Notes: generated by a model from the letters alone, not told the origin. A stretch of DNA of 64,000 nucleotides from Arthonia radiata (GCA_002989075.1 PSQN01000003.1:2174340-2238339), one strand, 5' to 3'; numbered from the stretch's first letter, positions 44,922 through 56,943 are shown. Numbers and translations: made by a program.

Positions 44922-46948
44922 CTACGATGGCGACAGCCCTTGCTCTTCGTCCGTCCTTCTCGGTGCTTCTCGTAGCGGTAAATCACCTCCTTCAGGACGC
45001 CTCTGTGTATGTTGGGTTGGAGTCGCATCTCCCCTCTCATCATACTGATGTCCCTTCGGACTCTCGCTCGCTAGCGTCGTCGAGCCTGCAGATTTCCTGT
45101 TCTCACTCGACTCCCTAGTCGACCTACCATGAACGCTCGCAGCACCATCAGGCCCAATTCCCGCCATATCTCCCTCTTGTATGCCACTGGCCCTGCTTTC
45201 TCTACTCTCTCTGCTTTGCTCCTTCCGACTACCCTTCCCCTCTCGCTTGCGCACCTGACCTCCCTTCCCCTCCTGTTCCCCCACTGCTTGCGTTGCTGTC
45301 GCCCACTCCTGTGTCTGCCCACCCGCAACACCATCATCCTGCGTGCGCCTCCTCTCCCCGTTATCCTTGAAGATATGAAACTTACTATCCTCGCCATTCT
45401 GCGGCCACAGTACCTGCTTCAAAACAATTGCCCTGAGATTCATACCGATAATGAAACTCCATACGCAGATCAGGAGGACGGTACCCACGCACCCGATGAT
45501 CTGAAGTGGCTTGTTATCGCCCAGCGCTCGCGCGACGTTGAAGGTCGAGGTGATAAGTGAAGTATTGGGGAACACGAAGGCATACCATGTCATGGCAAAA
45601 GTGAGCCTATTGCCGCCGACGCAGCTCCAGTGCGCGAACGTGGAGACGAGGAAGAACCAGACTGCGAGACCATAGAGCCAGAGGCCGGCCCAATAAGCAA
45701 TGATCTGCGTGACCTGCCCCGCCAAGGCACCATTGCCCATAAACTGTTCAGGCACAACGGTCGGGAAGTGCGCGCCCATCGATATCAGCGCGGACACCGT
45801 AAAGCCAGAAGGACCTACTGAGACGAACATGCCGGGACGTGTCGACTCGGCGGGTAGCTTGTGCGTCATGAGGCGGTAAAGGAAGGCGGCGTAGATCATG
45901 CAGGAGAGGAGGAAACCGAGGCCTTGGCAGATGACGCCGCCAACAATGATGTGAAGGCGGGTGTGGGAGGGCCCAGATTCTTCTGTGAGGAGAGCTTGGG
46001 AGAGGACACCGGCAAAGGGACCGACGAGGAGGAGCGGATAGGCCGGAAAAATCCAGACTGGTGTCATTGCTGAGAGTGTGAAGGTTTGAGTGGACCACCT
46101 GAAGGCCATGTGAGTAGGTGATCGTGACAGCGGGGCTGGAGAGTGTTGCAGTCTGAAGCACAGGTTCAAGGTGGGACTTACATGATTAGATAGATACCAA
46201 CAGAGAACGCCACAGCAACCGCCATGTACAGCCAGTAGCACACAGTCATGGTGGTGAGAAGCCACTGGCCAGTCCTCCCTGGACTAAGGCCATACTCGGT
46301 GATGTTGATGAGGATCTGTGCGACAGAGAGAACGAAGGCGGGGATAAAGAGAGATTCGGTAGGGTGTATGAAAGCAGCTTTAAAGGTGTGGGGGAACCAG
46401 TAGAACCGAAGGCCCATCATGGTACAATTCGAAATAAAGAAAAGGAAATTGAGGATCATGAACATGCAGCCAATGGCGTATAGGCCATCGAAGCGGAGTG
46501 GTACTGGACAGAGTTAGCAAGGGAGATCGGACATAGTGATTGCGTATAACATACCTTGTTTGAGTACATGCGCTATTCCTGCCGTAGACATCGTCAAAGT
46601 GAACCCTGAGAGACGTCAGTCGACGCCTGATTTCACAGCGTAATCCAAGTTGTCTCACAGGTGAATGTGAAATGCTACCACGGTGTCAGTGATATTGAGC
46701 TCGAGATCCACAGCACGTCAGTATTTCGGACTCACCCTCACGCGGTACTTCCAGGTGATATTCTTTGGATCTTCATCGTCTATCATCTGCCTCCCGGCAC
46801 CGCCTGGTGTTGGCGGTGCCTCGCCATCGACGTAGGTCTTCTTCGCCCATGCCTCAAGCTTCCGTCTTCGTTTGGAAAGTATTTGACCAAGTCTGGTACG
46901 GTGCTGCTCTGCAGGCTTCACCGCGGCGGACTCATCGCTGGACCGCAT
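44922..46948 (-). CDS. TDT-family transporter (Mae1/SLAC1 fold)
   Basis: Plasma-membrane transporter of the tellurite-resistance/dicarboxylate family; fungal relatives export or import malate and other C4 acids, or sulfite (Ssu1). Model: complement(join(44922..46098,46182..46503,46555..46605,46659..46674,46736..46948)), 592 aa. Exon 2 is a 16-nt microexon whose removal would break the first TM: spliced, the text reads YRVR-HFTFT-WFTLTMSTAGIAHVL. About ten hydrophobic segments follow, with FIPAFVLSVAQILINITEYG, MTPVWIFPAYPLLLVGPFAG, FPTVVPEQFMGNGALAG and the conserved Phe-rich WYAFVFPNTSLITSTFNVA. The last ~150 residues are a cytosolic, Ser/Glu/Arg-rich tail longer than usual. The string WKYRVRHFT and overall order favour the malate-type branch over Ssu1; substrate not determined. 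Confidence 0.88.
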
Positions 46949-47497
46949 AGATCCGTAGTTGTTGGGCTTACCACTTCAAACGACAGACTCGTCAGCCAGC
47001 GGCACGAATCAACTCTGTCGATGCTTTTTCAGGCTGGGCTAGCAGCACCTGCGGGAAGGGCTCTTGGGACATGGAGGGAAGCACGCACTGTAGAAGCGCA
47101 GTGGTAGAGGCAGTGGCAGGGTCGGGGTTGGGCACGGACGGAGTGGAAGATTTGTTGGTAGGTGAGATCTCCACCATGTCGGAGTGTGTCTCACAAGTTG
47201 GACAGCGTGGCTGTTTGAGAGCTAGCGGAGTCTGGAGAGCATGGAGTAGCATGGATCTGGTAGCTCGAAGGATACATAGCTCAGCATAGCTGTCCTCTTC
47301 TGATTGGTCGGGCTGATATCGTGTGCTGCCAAATGCGTTAGGATTCGTCCAGACCACCAAGATATGCAAAAGCGGTCCGTGCACGATCGCCTATCTATGC
47401 TCAATTCTGAACTCTAAGACCACCAGAATGCAAAGAGATGTGAAGCTGCCAGCGATTGATTCATAGCTGAAGAGCATCAGAAGCTTCTTGAATGCGG
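46949..47497. other. intergenic, transporter promoter
   Basis: Upstream of the transporter and downstream of the SDR gene. A 130-codon minus-strand frame (46992-47384) may be part of a 5' leader; no family seen. Confidence 0.4.
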
Positions 47498-48646
47498 TTA
47501 CTGGCTCTTTTCAGCCTTTTGGCGATACTTGGGATCCAACCTCCAGAGCTGAAACATCCTAGTGAAGATCATGTTCTGCAAATGTCAGCATATTATATAT
47601 CGACGTACGATACAAAGATTTGGTGGGGTACTCACATGAACACTTCGAGGGAAGAACGTGATCAAGAACCAGATCCATCCGCTCATTGCGCCCTCCCAGA
47701 TAGAGAACTTTTGTCGCCCAGAGCCCCATACCTTATTTACGACGTTCCTCGCATAATCCTCATTCGGCATGGTAGAACCGCGTGACTGTGAGTGGGTGAG
47801 ACGTCTTTGGTACTGGTCGTCGATGGGCATATAGTAGCTGTTCTCGGGTAGTGTCCTGTTTGTGCGCGCTATGCGAGAAGTAACACCGCCAGTGACGATT
47901 ATGACGACTGAAACGCCGAATGGCGCCAGCTCAACGCGCAGAGTGTTAGTGTATTGATGGAGAGCAGCTTTGCTGGCGTTGTACACGGAACCTGCTGTGG
48001 TCAGTAGACGGATTACTTGAAAGATACTATCACTTACCAAAGACATATGGCATGACGCCCGCAACGCTACCGATCTGCACAACCGTTCCTTTGGCCTGCA
48101 GCTCCAGTATTAGCACTCACGCTCGTGTTCAGCACTAGGCTGCTGCATACCTCAATGAGCAAAGGCGCAAATGCCTGGCAGACCGCCATCACCGCAAATA
48201 CATTGACCTCAAACGTCTGCCGAATCTCATCCATATCTACATCCAGTGCCGGTACTGTGTAATTCCGGCCAGCATTGTTGACAAGGTAGTCAAGCTTGCC
48301 CCCAGTCAACTGCTCAACCTCTGCGACGCATGATGCGATCGAGCTGCTTTTGTCGACTTCTAGCGATAGCGTCTCTATACCCTTGGCAGCAAGATCACTC
48401 AGCGTGCTGGCTGATCTTGCGGTGGCAAAGACACGAGCGCCTTTGCCCAGGAACTCCAGTGCCAAGGAGTGTCCTAAGGAAACTCAGCGATGTATCGTCG
48501 GCTGTTAAGATGCTGACTGCTGACCTATCCCACCAGGGCTGCATCTGTCCCGCTGCGCTTAGCAAAGAGGCTGTCTCATCCGTACATGCCCTCGAGCCGA
48601 TTCCGACTTACCCCGTAATTAGGACCGTCTTACGGTTATCCGCCAT
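47498..48646 (-). CDS. short-chain dehydrogenase, Ayr1-like
   Basis: NAD(P)H-dependent reductase; nearest named relatives are 1-acyl-dihydroxyacetone-phosphate reductases (Ayr1) of lipid droplets and ER. Model: complement(join(47498..47575,47636..47994,48038..48095,48151..48473,48525..48544,48612..48646)), 290 aa, six exons including a 20-nt exon that encodes part of the nucleotide-binding loop. Spliced motifs: VLITG-CSPGGIG-HSLALEF (TGxxxGIG), DYLVNNAGRNYT, FEVNVFAVMAVCQAFAPLL, VVQIGSVAGVMPYVF, catalytic YNASKAAL and VELAPFGVSV-TGGV. A hydrophobic WIWFLITFFPRSV near the C-terminus fits membrane or droplet attachment. Substrate is inferred from the subgroup only. Confidence 0.9.
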
Positions 48647-49175
48647 TGCTTGTGTACGAGTCTGAAGGGTCAGGTGTCAGCACAATACTTTCTGAACAGC
48701 ATTATTATCAGAGTGTGCAGAGGCTTTATGCGCTTTCTCTTCGCAAACGTCGGCAAATGGGCTCTTGATAGGGCCACAAGATATCACAGAAGCTAAAGCG
48801 TGGATGCTCTGAACCTACCAGACCTGGTCTTGTGCCAAATCATTAATACTCGTGAACCCTTCGATGATTGCTTCCTACTGCCTTATTTCAAGCTACGATG
48901 ATACTAAATGAACGGAAATTCATTCATCTATCAGTCGGCATATAAACTCATGTTCGGCGAAGCTTTGACGATCGGCAAACACTGTCAGACGGGACCTGTA
49001 CCTGGCTACCTCGGCTTGGCTTTCTTAATTAGGCTAATACTTGTTGCCTAGATTCTGAGGCAGCAACGTCAAAGTACGAAAAATTCAAAGACATCGCAGT
49101 CCGTTTGCAGATACGTTCATACTGCTTGTATCTTCGCAGGCGTTCCCAGATCTGGCTTTATTGAGTCCCATCAAC
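48647..49175. other. intergenic, SDR promoter
   Basis: SDR upstream region and 3' flank of the next gene. Nothing recognised. Confidence 0.4.
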
Positions 49176-50010
49176 TCAAACTTCGGCCGGACGGAACGCT
49201 AGCTGCTCCCGAATGACTTTGGGAGCGGCGGTCATGTACGCCATCTTGACTCTCAAGACGCTATCTTCATACCACGATCCGTCCAGCGCTTGAACCGCCG
49301 CCTTCGCTTCGACTTCGGAGGGCAGATCTACGAAGGCGTAGTGCTGGTTACCTGGCCTGCATCGCATACCCTCGTGTGGATAAATGATCTTGCTGATGGC
49401 TTCGACTTCGTACTTGCCGAAGATGCGATTGCGGATGACATCCTGCGCCATACTTTGATGTCGGATACGTGGGAGACCACCAACAAAGACGCAATGGTTC
49501 TCTTTCGCAGCTAGATCCCAGCGCTCTGGTGCTTCGGTTTCTCCTCGTGTCCAGCGGTTGAATGCGAAAGGGCCGCCTGACAGGTCGGTCATACCACGGC
49601 CATCGCCATGACCACCTGTGCCACGAACGTCGCCTCCATCTCGACTGCGCCATGAGCCACTTTTAGCTTTGGTGCCGTCTTGGTGGACGCTCTTCCTGGC
49701 GCCAGCCGCGTTGACTTTGATACTGCGGCCTCGCACTAATTGCCCAGGCAGGCGTTCCATAGCGCTATCGTAGGCATTTTGGTCGGGGACGTCCACGAAG
49801 ACGTAACCGGGATTCCTAGATGGCGCTCAGTATTTGAGACACATTCCTCAGCATTGCAAGCTAATTAAGCCAGCCCTACCGTCCAATGAAAGGATCGATG
49901 GAAATGTCAAGATTTGTATGTGGTATCTCCAAGTCGGACAGCAGATCATAGATGTCTTCAGCTTGTACTTGATATGGTAGACTGCCAATGTAAAGACGTA
50001 GAGATGTCAT
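49176..50010 (-). CDS. two-RRM RNA-binding protein
   Basis: Model: complement(join(49176..49815,49880..50010)), 256 aa; 64-nt intron (gtaggg..catctag) joins PFIGR to NPGYVFVDVPD within RNP1. RRM1 spans ~1-85 (LRLYIGSLPY as RNP2, GYVFVDV as RNP1). A Gly/Arg-rich linker (~90-135; SRDGGDVRGTGGHGDGRG) follows. RRM2 spans ~150-250 (NHCVFVGGLPRI, then NQHYAFVDLPSEVEAKAAVQ). The protein ends KVIREQLAFRPAEV. The general design resembles the RRM gene at 27-29 kb, but I see no close sequence match. RNA target unknown. It begins 173 nt downstream of the ARP8 stop on the same strand. Confidence 0.82.
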
Positions 50011-50183
50011 TGTGTGAGTGATGCAGGGAAGGAAGTGTTTCGTCTTGCATTGGATCTTCTTCCGATTTAAAAGGCCCTTTGCCTCAAGACGTTGGACGCA
50101 AACAAGCATGTCAGCGGCAAACAAGCAGCTTTGAAGGAATGTGACACCCCAAAGTGAAATACGCAAGCGTATCGAGTGTTCCT

Positions 50184-52178
50184 TCACCAATTCCACATGC
50201 ATTTGTATGCCAGACACCTGCTGCCTAGCCGATCATACTCCAGTGCGCTGATCCAACTGTCGTTGACCTTTAGCTTGCCGAATACGCTGGCGCCCTTCCA
50301 AACTAGCACCTGCGCGTCCATCTCCCGTGGAGGTGGCGCTACCATGATTTCTTTCTTGAACTTCGCGGCTGCTCCGTGCTCGTGCAGCTCTTCTTCCATG
50401 AACTGCAGGAAACCAGGAAGCTGCACTGCTCCGCCAACAGGTAGAATGCCACCGTAAAAGTCGCGCATCTTCTTGTCGTCGCCTTTGGCCGCATTTTCGA
50501 TCGAGAGAGCGATGGCAGCATCAAGAGGGATGCAAGGAATCGTGCGGTCACGAACATCCGCGTTATGAATTTGCTCCACTAGTGGGTGCATTTGCGCATT
50601 TGACGTTTGTTGTCCATCGATGGCAAGTGTGGTCCCCTCGCCAGGTTGTGGTGTGTTGCCATCATCGCCTGGAGATGCAGCCAGCTTACTAGGCTGAGGC
50701 GTGTCGGGCTTGAGCGCCTTTTCAAATGGATTAGTTGGGAAAGAAGGCTTGGTGGAAGGAACACTGTTGGTCGTCGAAGAAATGTTTGTGCCGTTGACGG
50801 CGAGAGCCGAAAATTCTAGATTCCTGGGGGAGGCAGCAAGCACTTGCGCTTGAGCAGCGGAGAGTGGATCGTTGGGCGATCCGTCGTAGAGGTCGGTGGA
50901 CCGCGCGACGAGGGAGCGTCGGCCAGCGACTTTCTCGGTCACATCCCCTAGGATGTCGGGTTTATAGAGGCACATAGGTCCTAGGACTATGTGATCATAC
51001 GCCTTGAACAAGAAGTGCTGCGTTGGTTTGTTGAAAGCCCGCAGGAAGAACTCGAACTGCTGTGTATTCATGTCTGAGATCTGCATGGTGCAAAATTTCT
51101 GTTTGATCTCTTCTGCGACGAGAAAGTCGTGTCGACGGTGCAGATTGATGTCAGCATAAGGAAAGTGATCGACAAGAACCATCTTGAGAAATGTCTGCGT
51201 CACATCAAAGCCGCCATAGCGGAGACTGATTCGACTGCTTTCGATGCACATGCCCTCGTCAACGCAGCAGATCGAGGTTTTCTGCGCGCCCACATCAACA
51301 ATCACGCAAGTCGGGTACCCTGCGCCAAAAGATGCGGACAAGCTCTCTTGTTGAAAGCATACGCGTCCGAAGCCGAATTCACGAAAGAGAAGATCGAGAA
51401 CGATGGTGACATAACTCTTGTCGTAAAGATCTGGTATTACGAAGACGCACCCATACTGTGAGAGATCTCGCAACCTTGAGATTCCAAGTTGATTCTTCAG
51501 CGCGCTCTCGATCACCTGTGAGAAGTCGCGTAGAAGCACTGCTGGACTTTCATAGTCCTCCTCGTTGAAGTACCCATACCGTATTGGCCACTTCAGTTTA
51601 TACCGCGGCTTCGAATCATCAGGTATGCGCAAGGCGGCCTGACCAGTGTAGAAATCTGGTGCAGCTTTCGCGTCGGCAGGTAACTCGGTCCAGTCGACGT
51701 GTGAATAGTCATTGTGCTCATTGATTGTCGTAGGTGGATTTTTCTTGTTGAAGCTGATGGCTACCTCTTTGCAATTAGGTACAATGCGCTTACCTTTTCT
51801 TCGCAATCGCTGTTTCATGTCTTGAGTCATGGCTGCGAAGGTCTTTGCAAAGTCCTTGCCAAAGCGCTGGTTTACTTCAGTGCCTTCATCTTCAGCTGCT
51901 GGATCTCGTCTGGGAAGCGATACATGCTTGGGATCCTCTGACTCGCTTTCAGTAGATTTCCGCGCGATGCACATGGGTATTGTTTTGGGTAGCACATCAC
52001 TGCCGAAACCTATTCGAAGGTTCTGACTCCCTGGATGAATGATGACAGTCTTCGCTGCAGGGATCGTCGATTCATCCGCACCAGCACCTGCATCTTCTGG
52101 CAGGACGCTGTCGTCTATGTCCATTTCATCACCACCATGGGCGAGCGCTCGGTCCTTGTCTCGTGCCGCCTTCGTCAT
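50184..52178 (-). CDS. ARP8: actin-related protein 8 (INO80 complex)
   Basis: Nucleosome- and DNA-binding actin-related subunit of the INO80 remodeler. Single exon, 664 aa. Actin-fold strings: TVIIHPGSQNLRIGFGSD (phosphate-binding 1), VFVIPDLYDKSYVTIVLDLL, FQQESLSASFGAG, CVIVDVGAQKTSICCVDEG (phosphate 2), SLRYGGFDVTQTFLKMVL, GGILPVGGAVQLPGFLQFME and the C-terminal hallmark VNDSWISALEYDRLGSRCLAY. A long Ser/Pro/Thr-rich insertion at ~450-545 is usual in fungal Arp8. The N-terminal ~40 residues are acidic. The last ~15 residues end KCMWNW. Confidence 0.95.
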   Translation of the reverse strand: MTKAARDKDRALAHGGDEMDIDDSVLPEDAGAGADESTIPAAKTVIIHPGSQNLRIGFGSDVLPKTIPMCIARKSTESESEDPKHVSLPRRDPAAEDEGTEVNQRFGKDFAKTFAAMTQDMKQRLRRKGKRIVPNCKEVAISFNKKNPPTTINEHNDYSHVDWTELPADAKAAPDFYTGQAALRIPDDSKPRYKLKWPIRYGYFNEEDYESPAVLLRDFSQVIESALKNQLGISRLRDLSQYGCVFVIPDLYDKSYVTIVLDLLFREFGFGRVCFQQESLSASFGAGYPTCVIVDVGAQKTSICCVDEGMCIESSRISLRYGGFDVTQTFLKMVLVDHFPYADINLHRRHDFLVAEEIKQKFCTMQISDMNTQQFEFFLRAFNKPTQHFLFKAYDHIVLGPMCLYKPDILGDVTEKVAGRRSLVARSTDLYDGSPNDPLSAAQAQVLAASPRNLEFSALAVNGTNISSTTNSVPSTKPSFPTNPFEKALKPDTPQPSKLAASPGDDGNTPQPGEGTTLAIDGQQTSNAQMHPLVEQIHNADVRDRTIPCIPLDAAIALSIENAAKGDDKKMRDFYGGILPVGGAVQLPGFLQFMEEELHEHGAAAKFKKEIMVAPPPREMDAQVLVWKGASVFGKLKVNDSWISALEYDRLGSRCLAYKCMWNW

Positions 52179-52968
52179 CTTATCTCGATTTGAGTCGTTC
52201 GGCAGTCTGTAAACTAATATTTGATCGTCCCTCTTGAGATAATCCCTGAGCTTTCATCAGTAGACTTCTTGCGCCAAACATCATCTTTGCGTTAACAGAA
52301 TCGCATGCATGAACGGAGCTCCGTAGACGCTTGAAACTTTTGTGAATAAAGTGTGCCGCCCTTCAGCTCTGGCAAAAAAGTAGTGGTTCTGGCAGCAGGA
52401 CGGCTCTTCATCTTCATCTGATATGCAACTTGACGATATCACTTAATATTCCGGCTTTCGCTACGAGTTCAGTATTCACGACCAGTATCACTCACGTGTA
52501 GTAATTCTTCTGATTGATCATGCCGACCTGTGGCCAAGAAGTGAACTCCATCTCATTGTCGGTCTTCTCTAATCCGTGCTCCCGCAGCGCTCGAGCGCCC
52601 CGCTTGCCAGGCATATTTGAGACGCAAGCCCTGTTGTGTGGGAAGGTGCGGCTGACGCTTTTGGGGTTCGACCTCCAGAATCAAGAAGTGGAAAAGACGA
52701 GAAATGGATAAGTGAGTGAAACGACCAAGTCAGCCCCGGATCCCCTTACCCTGACCAGGTTAGAGCCCCAGCTTTTAGGGCAAGGGTTAGCGTCGAAATT
52801 CAAGGTTGCTGTAACAGTTGCGCGCGTGCTGATCAATCCGCTCCTCTTCTTTTGTCTTCAGTTATTCTTGTACAAAGCCATAAACCTTTTCTTGAGATCT
52901 TGTTGCGCCTGTCGTCACATTTCGCCCTATTCAGTACTTCACACTAACTCCACAACTTCGATCCTAGC
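52179..52968. other. divergent promoter ARP8 / ARL1
   Basis: 790 nt between divergent genes. No coding sequence recognised. A TATA-like or repeat signal is not obvious. Confidence 0.4.
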
Positions 52969-53721
52969 ATGGGCGTCTCATTTTCCAGACTTCTCGGGCT
53001 CATATGGTCAAAGAAAGAGATCCGCATCCTTATACTCGGTCTTGTGAGCTCAATGTAGCCATACTGGCTCTAGACTGGCCACTCATCTAAGAACAGGACA
53101 ACGCTGGCAAGACCACCTTACTATATCGCCTGAAGGTAGATTTCACACAGCATTGTGCGCACACCAGCTACTAAGCAGTCGCAGATTGGCGAAGTAGTCA
53201 CAACGATACCCACAATCGGCTTCAATGTCGAATCAGTCACATATAAAAATCTCAACTTCAACGTTTGGGTATGCTACATAGGCCGGAGCGTTTTGCGTAG
53301 CTTTTCTAAACGCAAGATCAGGACCTTGGTGGCCAAACATCGATACGACCCTACTGGCGATGTTACTACGCAAATACAGCTGCGGTAGTCTTTGTTATCG
53401 ACTCCACCGATATCGAACGTCTAGGCACCGCCGCAGACGAGCTTGCAGCCATGTTGAACGAGGAGGAGCTTCGGGACGCGGCATTGCTGGTGTTCGCAAA
53501 CAAGCAAGATCAACCAGGCGCGAAAGGGGCCGGGGATATCTCAGAAGCCTTGAAGCTTGGCGAGCTAAGAGATCGAAACTGGAGTATAGTCGCCTGCTCT
53601 GCGATTGATGGAAGAGGCGTGACGGAAGGCATGGACTGGCTGGTGGTATGTCCAGATCGAGAAGCTATACCTTGATTAGTGCTGACGAATACAGCAAACT
53701 GTTCAAAATGAGGTATCATGA
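52969..53721 (+). CDS. ARL1: Arf-like GTPase Arl1
   Basis: Trans-Golgi GTPase that recruits GRIP golgins. Model: join(52969..53043,53097..53135,53185..53268,53322..53645,53695..53721), 182 aa, five exons. Gly2 of [10 protein letters not shown] is the myristoylation site. Motifs: [16 protein letters not shown]-loop split by intron 1, [57 protein letters not shown] and CSAIDGRGV. The WDLGGQ string only appears when intron 3 is ended at the agatcag at 53319-53321; the unspliced frame misses it. The [10 protein letters not shown] signature separates Arl1 from Arf1. Last exon gives [13 protein letters not shown] golgin, its expected effector, is at 5-8.7 kb here. Confidence 0.94.
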
Positions 53722-54960
53722 GCACAGCACACATCACTTGCACATTCACTGGCCGACATTGACAATTCAACCAAAGCACCATGATTGCCATAAGCAACAG
53801 CCAAGTGTTGCGCACATGAAAGTCAAAGATCTCTAAGCGCCAATATCGAATGAGTTCAAGGACTGACTGATCACCCCCTGTCTATTCGCTTGGTCTACCA
53901 CATATCACTCCAACGAGGACATAGTGGTGGGTATGGCCCGCGCGGTCTACTGCACGATCTGCCACGCCTACGGTCCAGGCGTGTACCAGGGAACGAGAGA
54001 TACCATGGGGTCAGTATGTTGACGCAAGCTGCCGGTCGTGTTCACGGCAGTCATTCACATACCGATGTCGGACGACTTGCCAGCACCCATGCTACCAGCT
54101 GAGAAGGACGGATGAGAGATTGGCAAGCTCTCATTCGAGATGTCATGGCATTCCAATGCATGGCTAGAGAATTGGGGACAGGATCGTGGCTGATGGATGC
54201 TCAATCAAGGGTGCAGAGAAGAGGAGACGAACAGGGAGCGCGCCAAGGGAGATGGCAAGCCAGTAGGGTCAACTGAACAAAATCCATGCGACACCCGCGC
54301 GGGCAAAGATCAATACTTCTGGTACTACGAAAGCTTCCGAGTTGGGCCCAGATTTGAGCTGCTGGGCTGTGCTAGGTGCTTGGGTTGAGACTTCGCCTAC
54401 CGTGGCATGCATGTGATGCCTTTGAAAACAAGCTGCTAGTGACCTGCCCACGCAGCCTATTTCCCGTCTCATCAAGGTGATTTCGAAAACACAATCAGAC
54501 CTGTAGCGGGGCACCTGGGTGACATATTTTCTCAGCATCAGCCGGTAATCGCTCTGCCAGTGTGGCGCTAAAGCGCCGTGCTGCACATTAGCGCGGATTT
54601 CTGTCTCCTGTAGCGACACCAAAAATGACGCCTGACTTTTCCTATCAATCCTCGTCTGCCTGCTCGGCAACGAACATGCTGTTGCTAATGGAGGTCACCT
54701 GCACACTCGCCCTATTCTCACTCAAGTCGCCCATTGGCGTGCTGCATGATCCGAGTTATGCCTTCATGTATGTCCATAGAAGGTCGATTCCACGTTTGCC
54801 TTCGGTTCGCGATGTAGGATGTCGAGGTGGGTAGCTGCATGTCAGGCAATCTGCATATAAGTAACGACTTCCTGGCCTACAGTCTTTGCATTTGAAAGGC
54901 GTCCTGTGATTTTGCAGGCCTCACCTGTTCCTTGAGTAGTAGTTCCATCCTCTGCGCAGC
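53722..54960. other. 1.2-kb intergenic stretch
   Basis: No gene, repeat or element recognised; scattered short frames only. Confidence 0.4.
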
Positions 54961-56496
54961 ATGGGCAAAGCCGAGAGACGATTCTATGAGCCTCTCGTGT
55001 TGCTTGAGACACTGGACCGGGTTCAAGGCGAACGACTTGTCGAGGAGCCTTACCGATTGGAAGATGCCGACATTGTAATGCAGAGGAGAGAGGTGCTAAA
55101 GGCGCTTTGTAAAATGTGCGATCACACAAAAGGCGGAGACACGGTTACTGCCATGGCACTGCAGGTCACCCCGGCGCACCCGATTTACTGGGTGGCGTCG
55201 AGTGAGAACGTGAAGAAGAGGATTCTCCCGTTCCTGAATGAGACGCTCGCACTGCTGAGCAAGTGGACCAATCCACCGGAATCTCAATCACTTGAAACGC
55301 TGGAAAGGCAGCTTTTCGTACGATTTACTGATTTTCATCGTCCACGTTTGGGTAAGACGCGGCGCTTGCTGCAGAAGCATGTCAATAAGCAGCTGAAACA
55401 ATGCCTGGGACACAGAGGACACAACCAGAAAATCCAAGGTAAATCTTCCATGAAACGCCTGTACAGTGCTCGTCGGGCCATGCGTTGATGGCAAAGTACA
55501 GCATACGTTGCCGGGCTCAATGTCCTTCTAAAGGTCGTCGATGATGATGAAGACCATCTATCAATGTGCCAGACTGCTCACGAGAATGGACATGACCGTT
55601 TCATGGGCATCAATTATTTGGAGACGGCTGGAGCAACGTCCGTCATCTGTCAGCATGGCAGCGAAATACGACATTATATTGGTCGCATGGGAGCGACGTT
55701 GCGAGCTGCTAAGCTGCTTGCCAAGGCACCTTCTGCCGTCCCTGCGATCTTCGAAGATTTCCAAATTCGTTCTTGTAGGTGCGGCGGCCCTATCAACCCT
55801 CCCAACATGCGCGGCGATCTGAAGCTTGACCTTGTTGCCTCGCGAATGCTGGAAGCAAATTCACGACAGCTTCCTGAGCTCCAAGCCTCACTCGCATCCC
55901 TCGATCGAACGAGCGGCTTGGGCGAAGCGATGGTTGCCCGATTCAAAGACTCCAATTTTAGACCTCGAGTTCACGCGGAATTGGCAGTGCTGGAGTCTAT
56001 CTTCGAGGCGGACATTGAGTTCTACGACGGCGACAGGTATATCGCTTGCAGTAAAGGAGCATGTTTCTGTTGCTTCCATTACATTTCACATCATCCGGGC
56101 ATGTGGGTGAGGCCACAATGTCACAATAAGATGTGGTTGAACTGGCGAGCCCCTGAAGTCAGCGGTCGAGCGGCAGATGGTCAACGACGTGTCATGCAGA
56201 AAGTCACAGACGAGGTAAGAAACGCAGCAATGGCCAAAGTTCGGAGGAAAAGCGGGGGGTCTCGCTTTCGTCCCGACTCCACGAGTGGTATTACGCCGAC
56301 TATGTCTGTTTCCAGTCGGCGACTACACAGCACTTCGGTTGATCACCTCTCAGGACGCAAATTGCAGTTTCTAGACCCTCTAGACTCTCCAGATACTTCT
56401 TCCGCCGACCACTCTCCATTGGACGACGCTTCAGAGGATGGTGGTGTTGCGTTGGTCGCACGTAGAATTTGGGGCTTGGACTTGGGCTCCGATTGA
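54961..56496 (+). CDS. OTT_1508-like deaminase domain protein
   Basis: Member of a fungal lineage-expanded branch of the nucleic acid/nucleotide deaminase superfamily (Pfam OTT_1508-like deaminase), with no assigned substrate. Model: join(54961..55438,55502..56496), 490 aa; 63-nt intron (gtaaat..gtacag) joins HNQKIQ to AYVAGLNVLLKVV. N-terminal half is helical, the family's leader region. The deaminase core lies at ~310-385: VHAELAVLESIF (HAE zinc and proton-shuttle motif) and CSKGACFCCFHYISHHPGM (the CxxC half of the zinc site), followed by CHNKMWLNW. The last ~110 residues are basic then acidic and disordered. All metal ligands are intact. Related domains occur in toxin systems, but the fungal proteins are of unknown role. 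Confidence 0.78.
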
Positions 56497-56943
56497 ATTG
56501 TGACTTGTGCAGAGGCTATATATGAAATACAAAACCATATATATGGGAACTCAACACACTCTGTTTCCGGCGCCTTACAATCCACAAGCAAACGTGAGAC
56601 ATAGCGAAACATGTGCACACTAATGGTCTTGTTTACTTCCATGTTGGGCTGTATCGCCTTGCGTATGACTCGCCCTGCCTGATAATGTCCGATGCGGCTC
56701 CAATAGTGTCACACTTGCGAAGTGTGGGCTTGATGTTCAGGAGTTCATGGTACGGTCTCGCCGCTTCCCACAACTTGATTAGCTGTTCAACAGGCCTGGA
56801 CGATTGCAGCAAGCAAAGCTGCTCAAAGCACCGAAGTCAGACATCAATTACTGGATTGCTAGACTGACTAACATGATCGGTACCGGGAGATCGTTCACTA
56901 ACCGTCTGATCGTCCTGCTCGAGTAAAATGCACCAGAATTGCG
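56497..56943. other. convergent 3' region
   Basis: 3' flanks of two convergent genes; nothing recognised. Confidence 0.4.
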
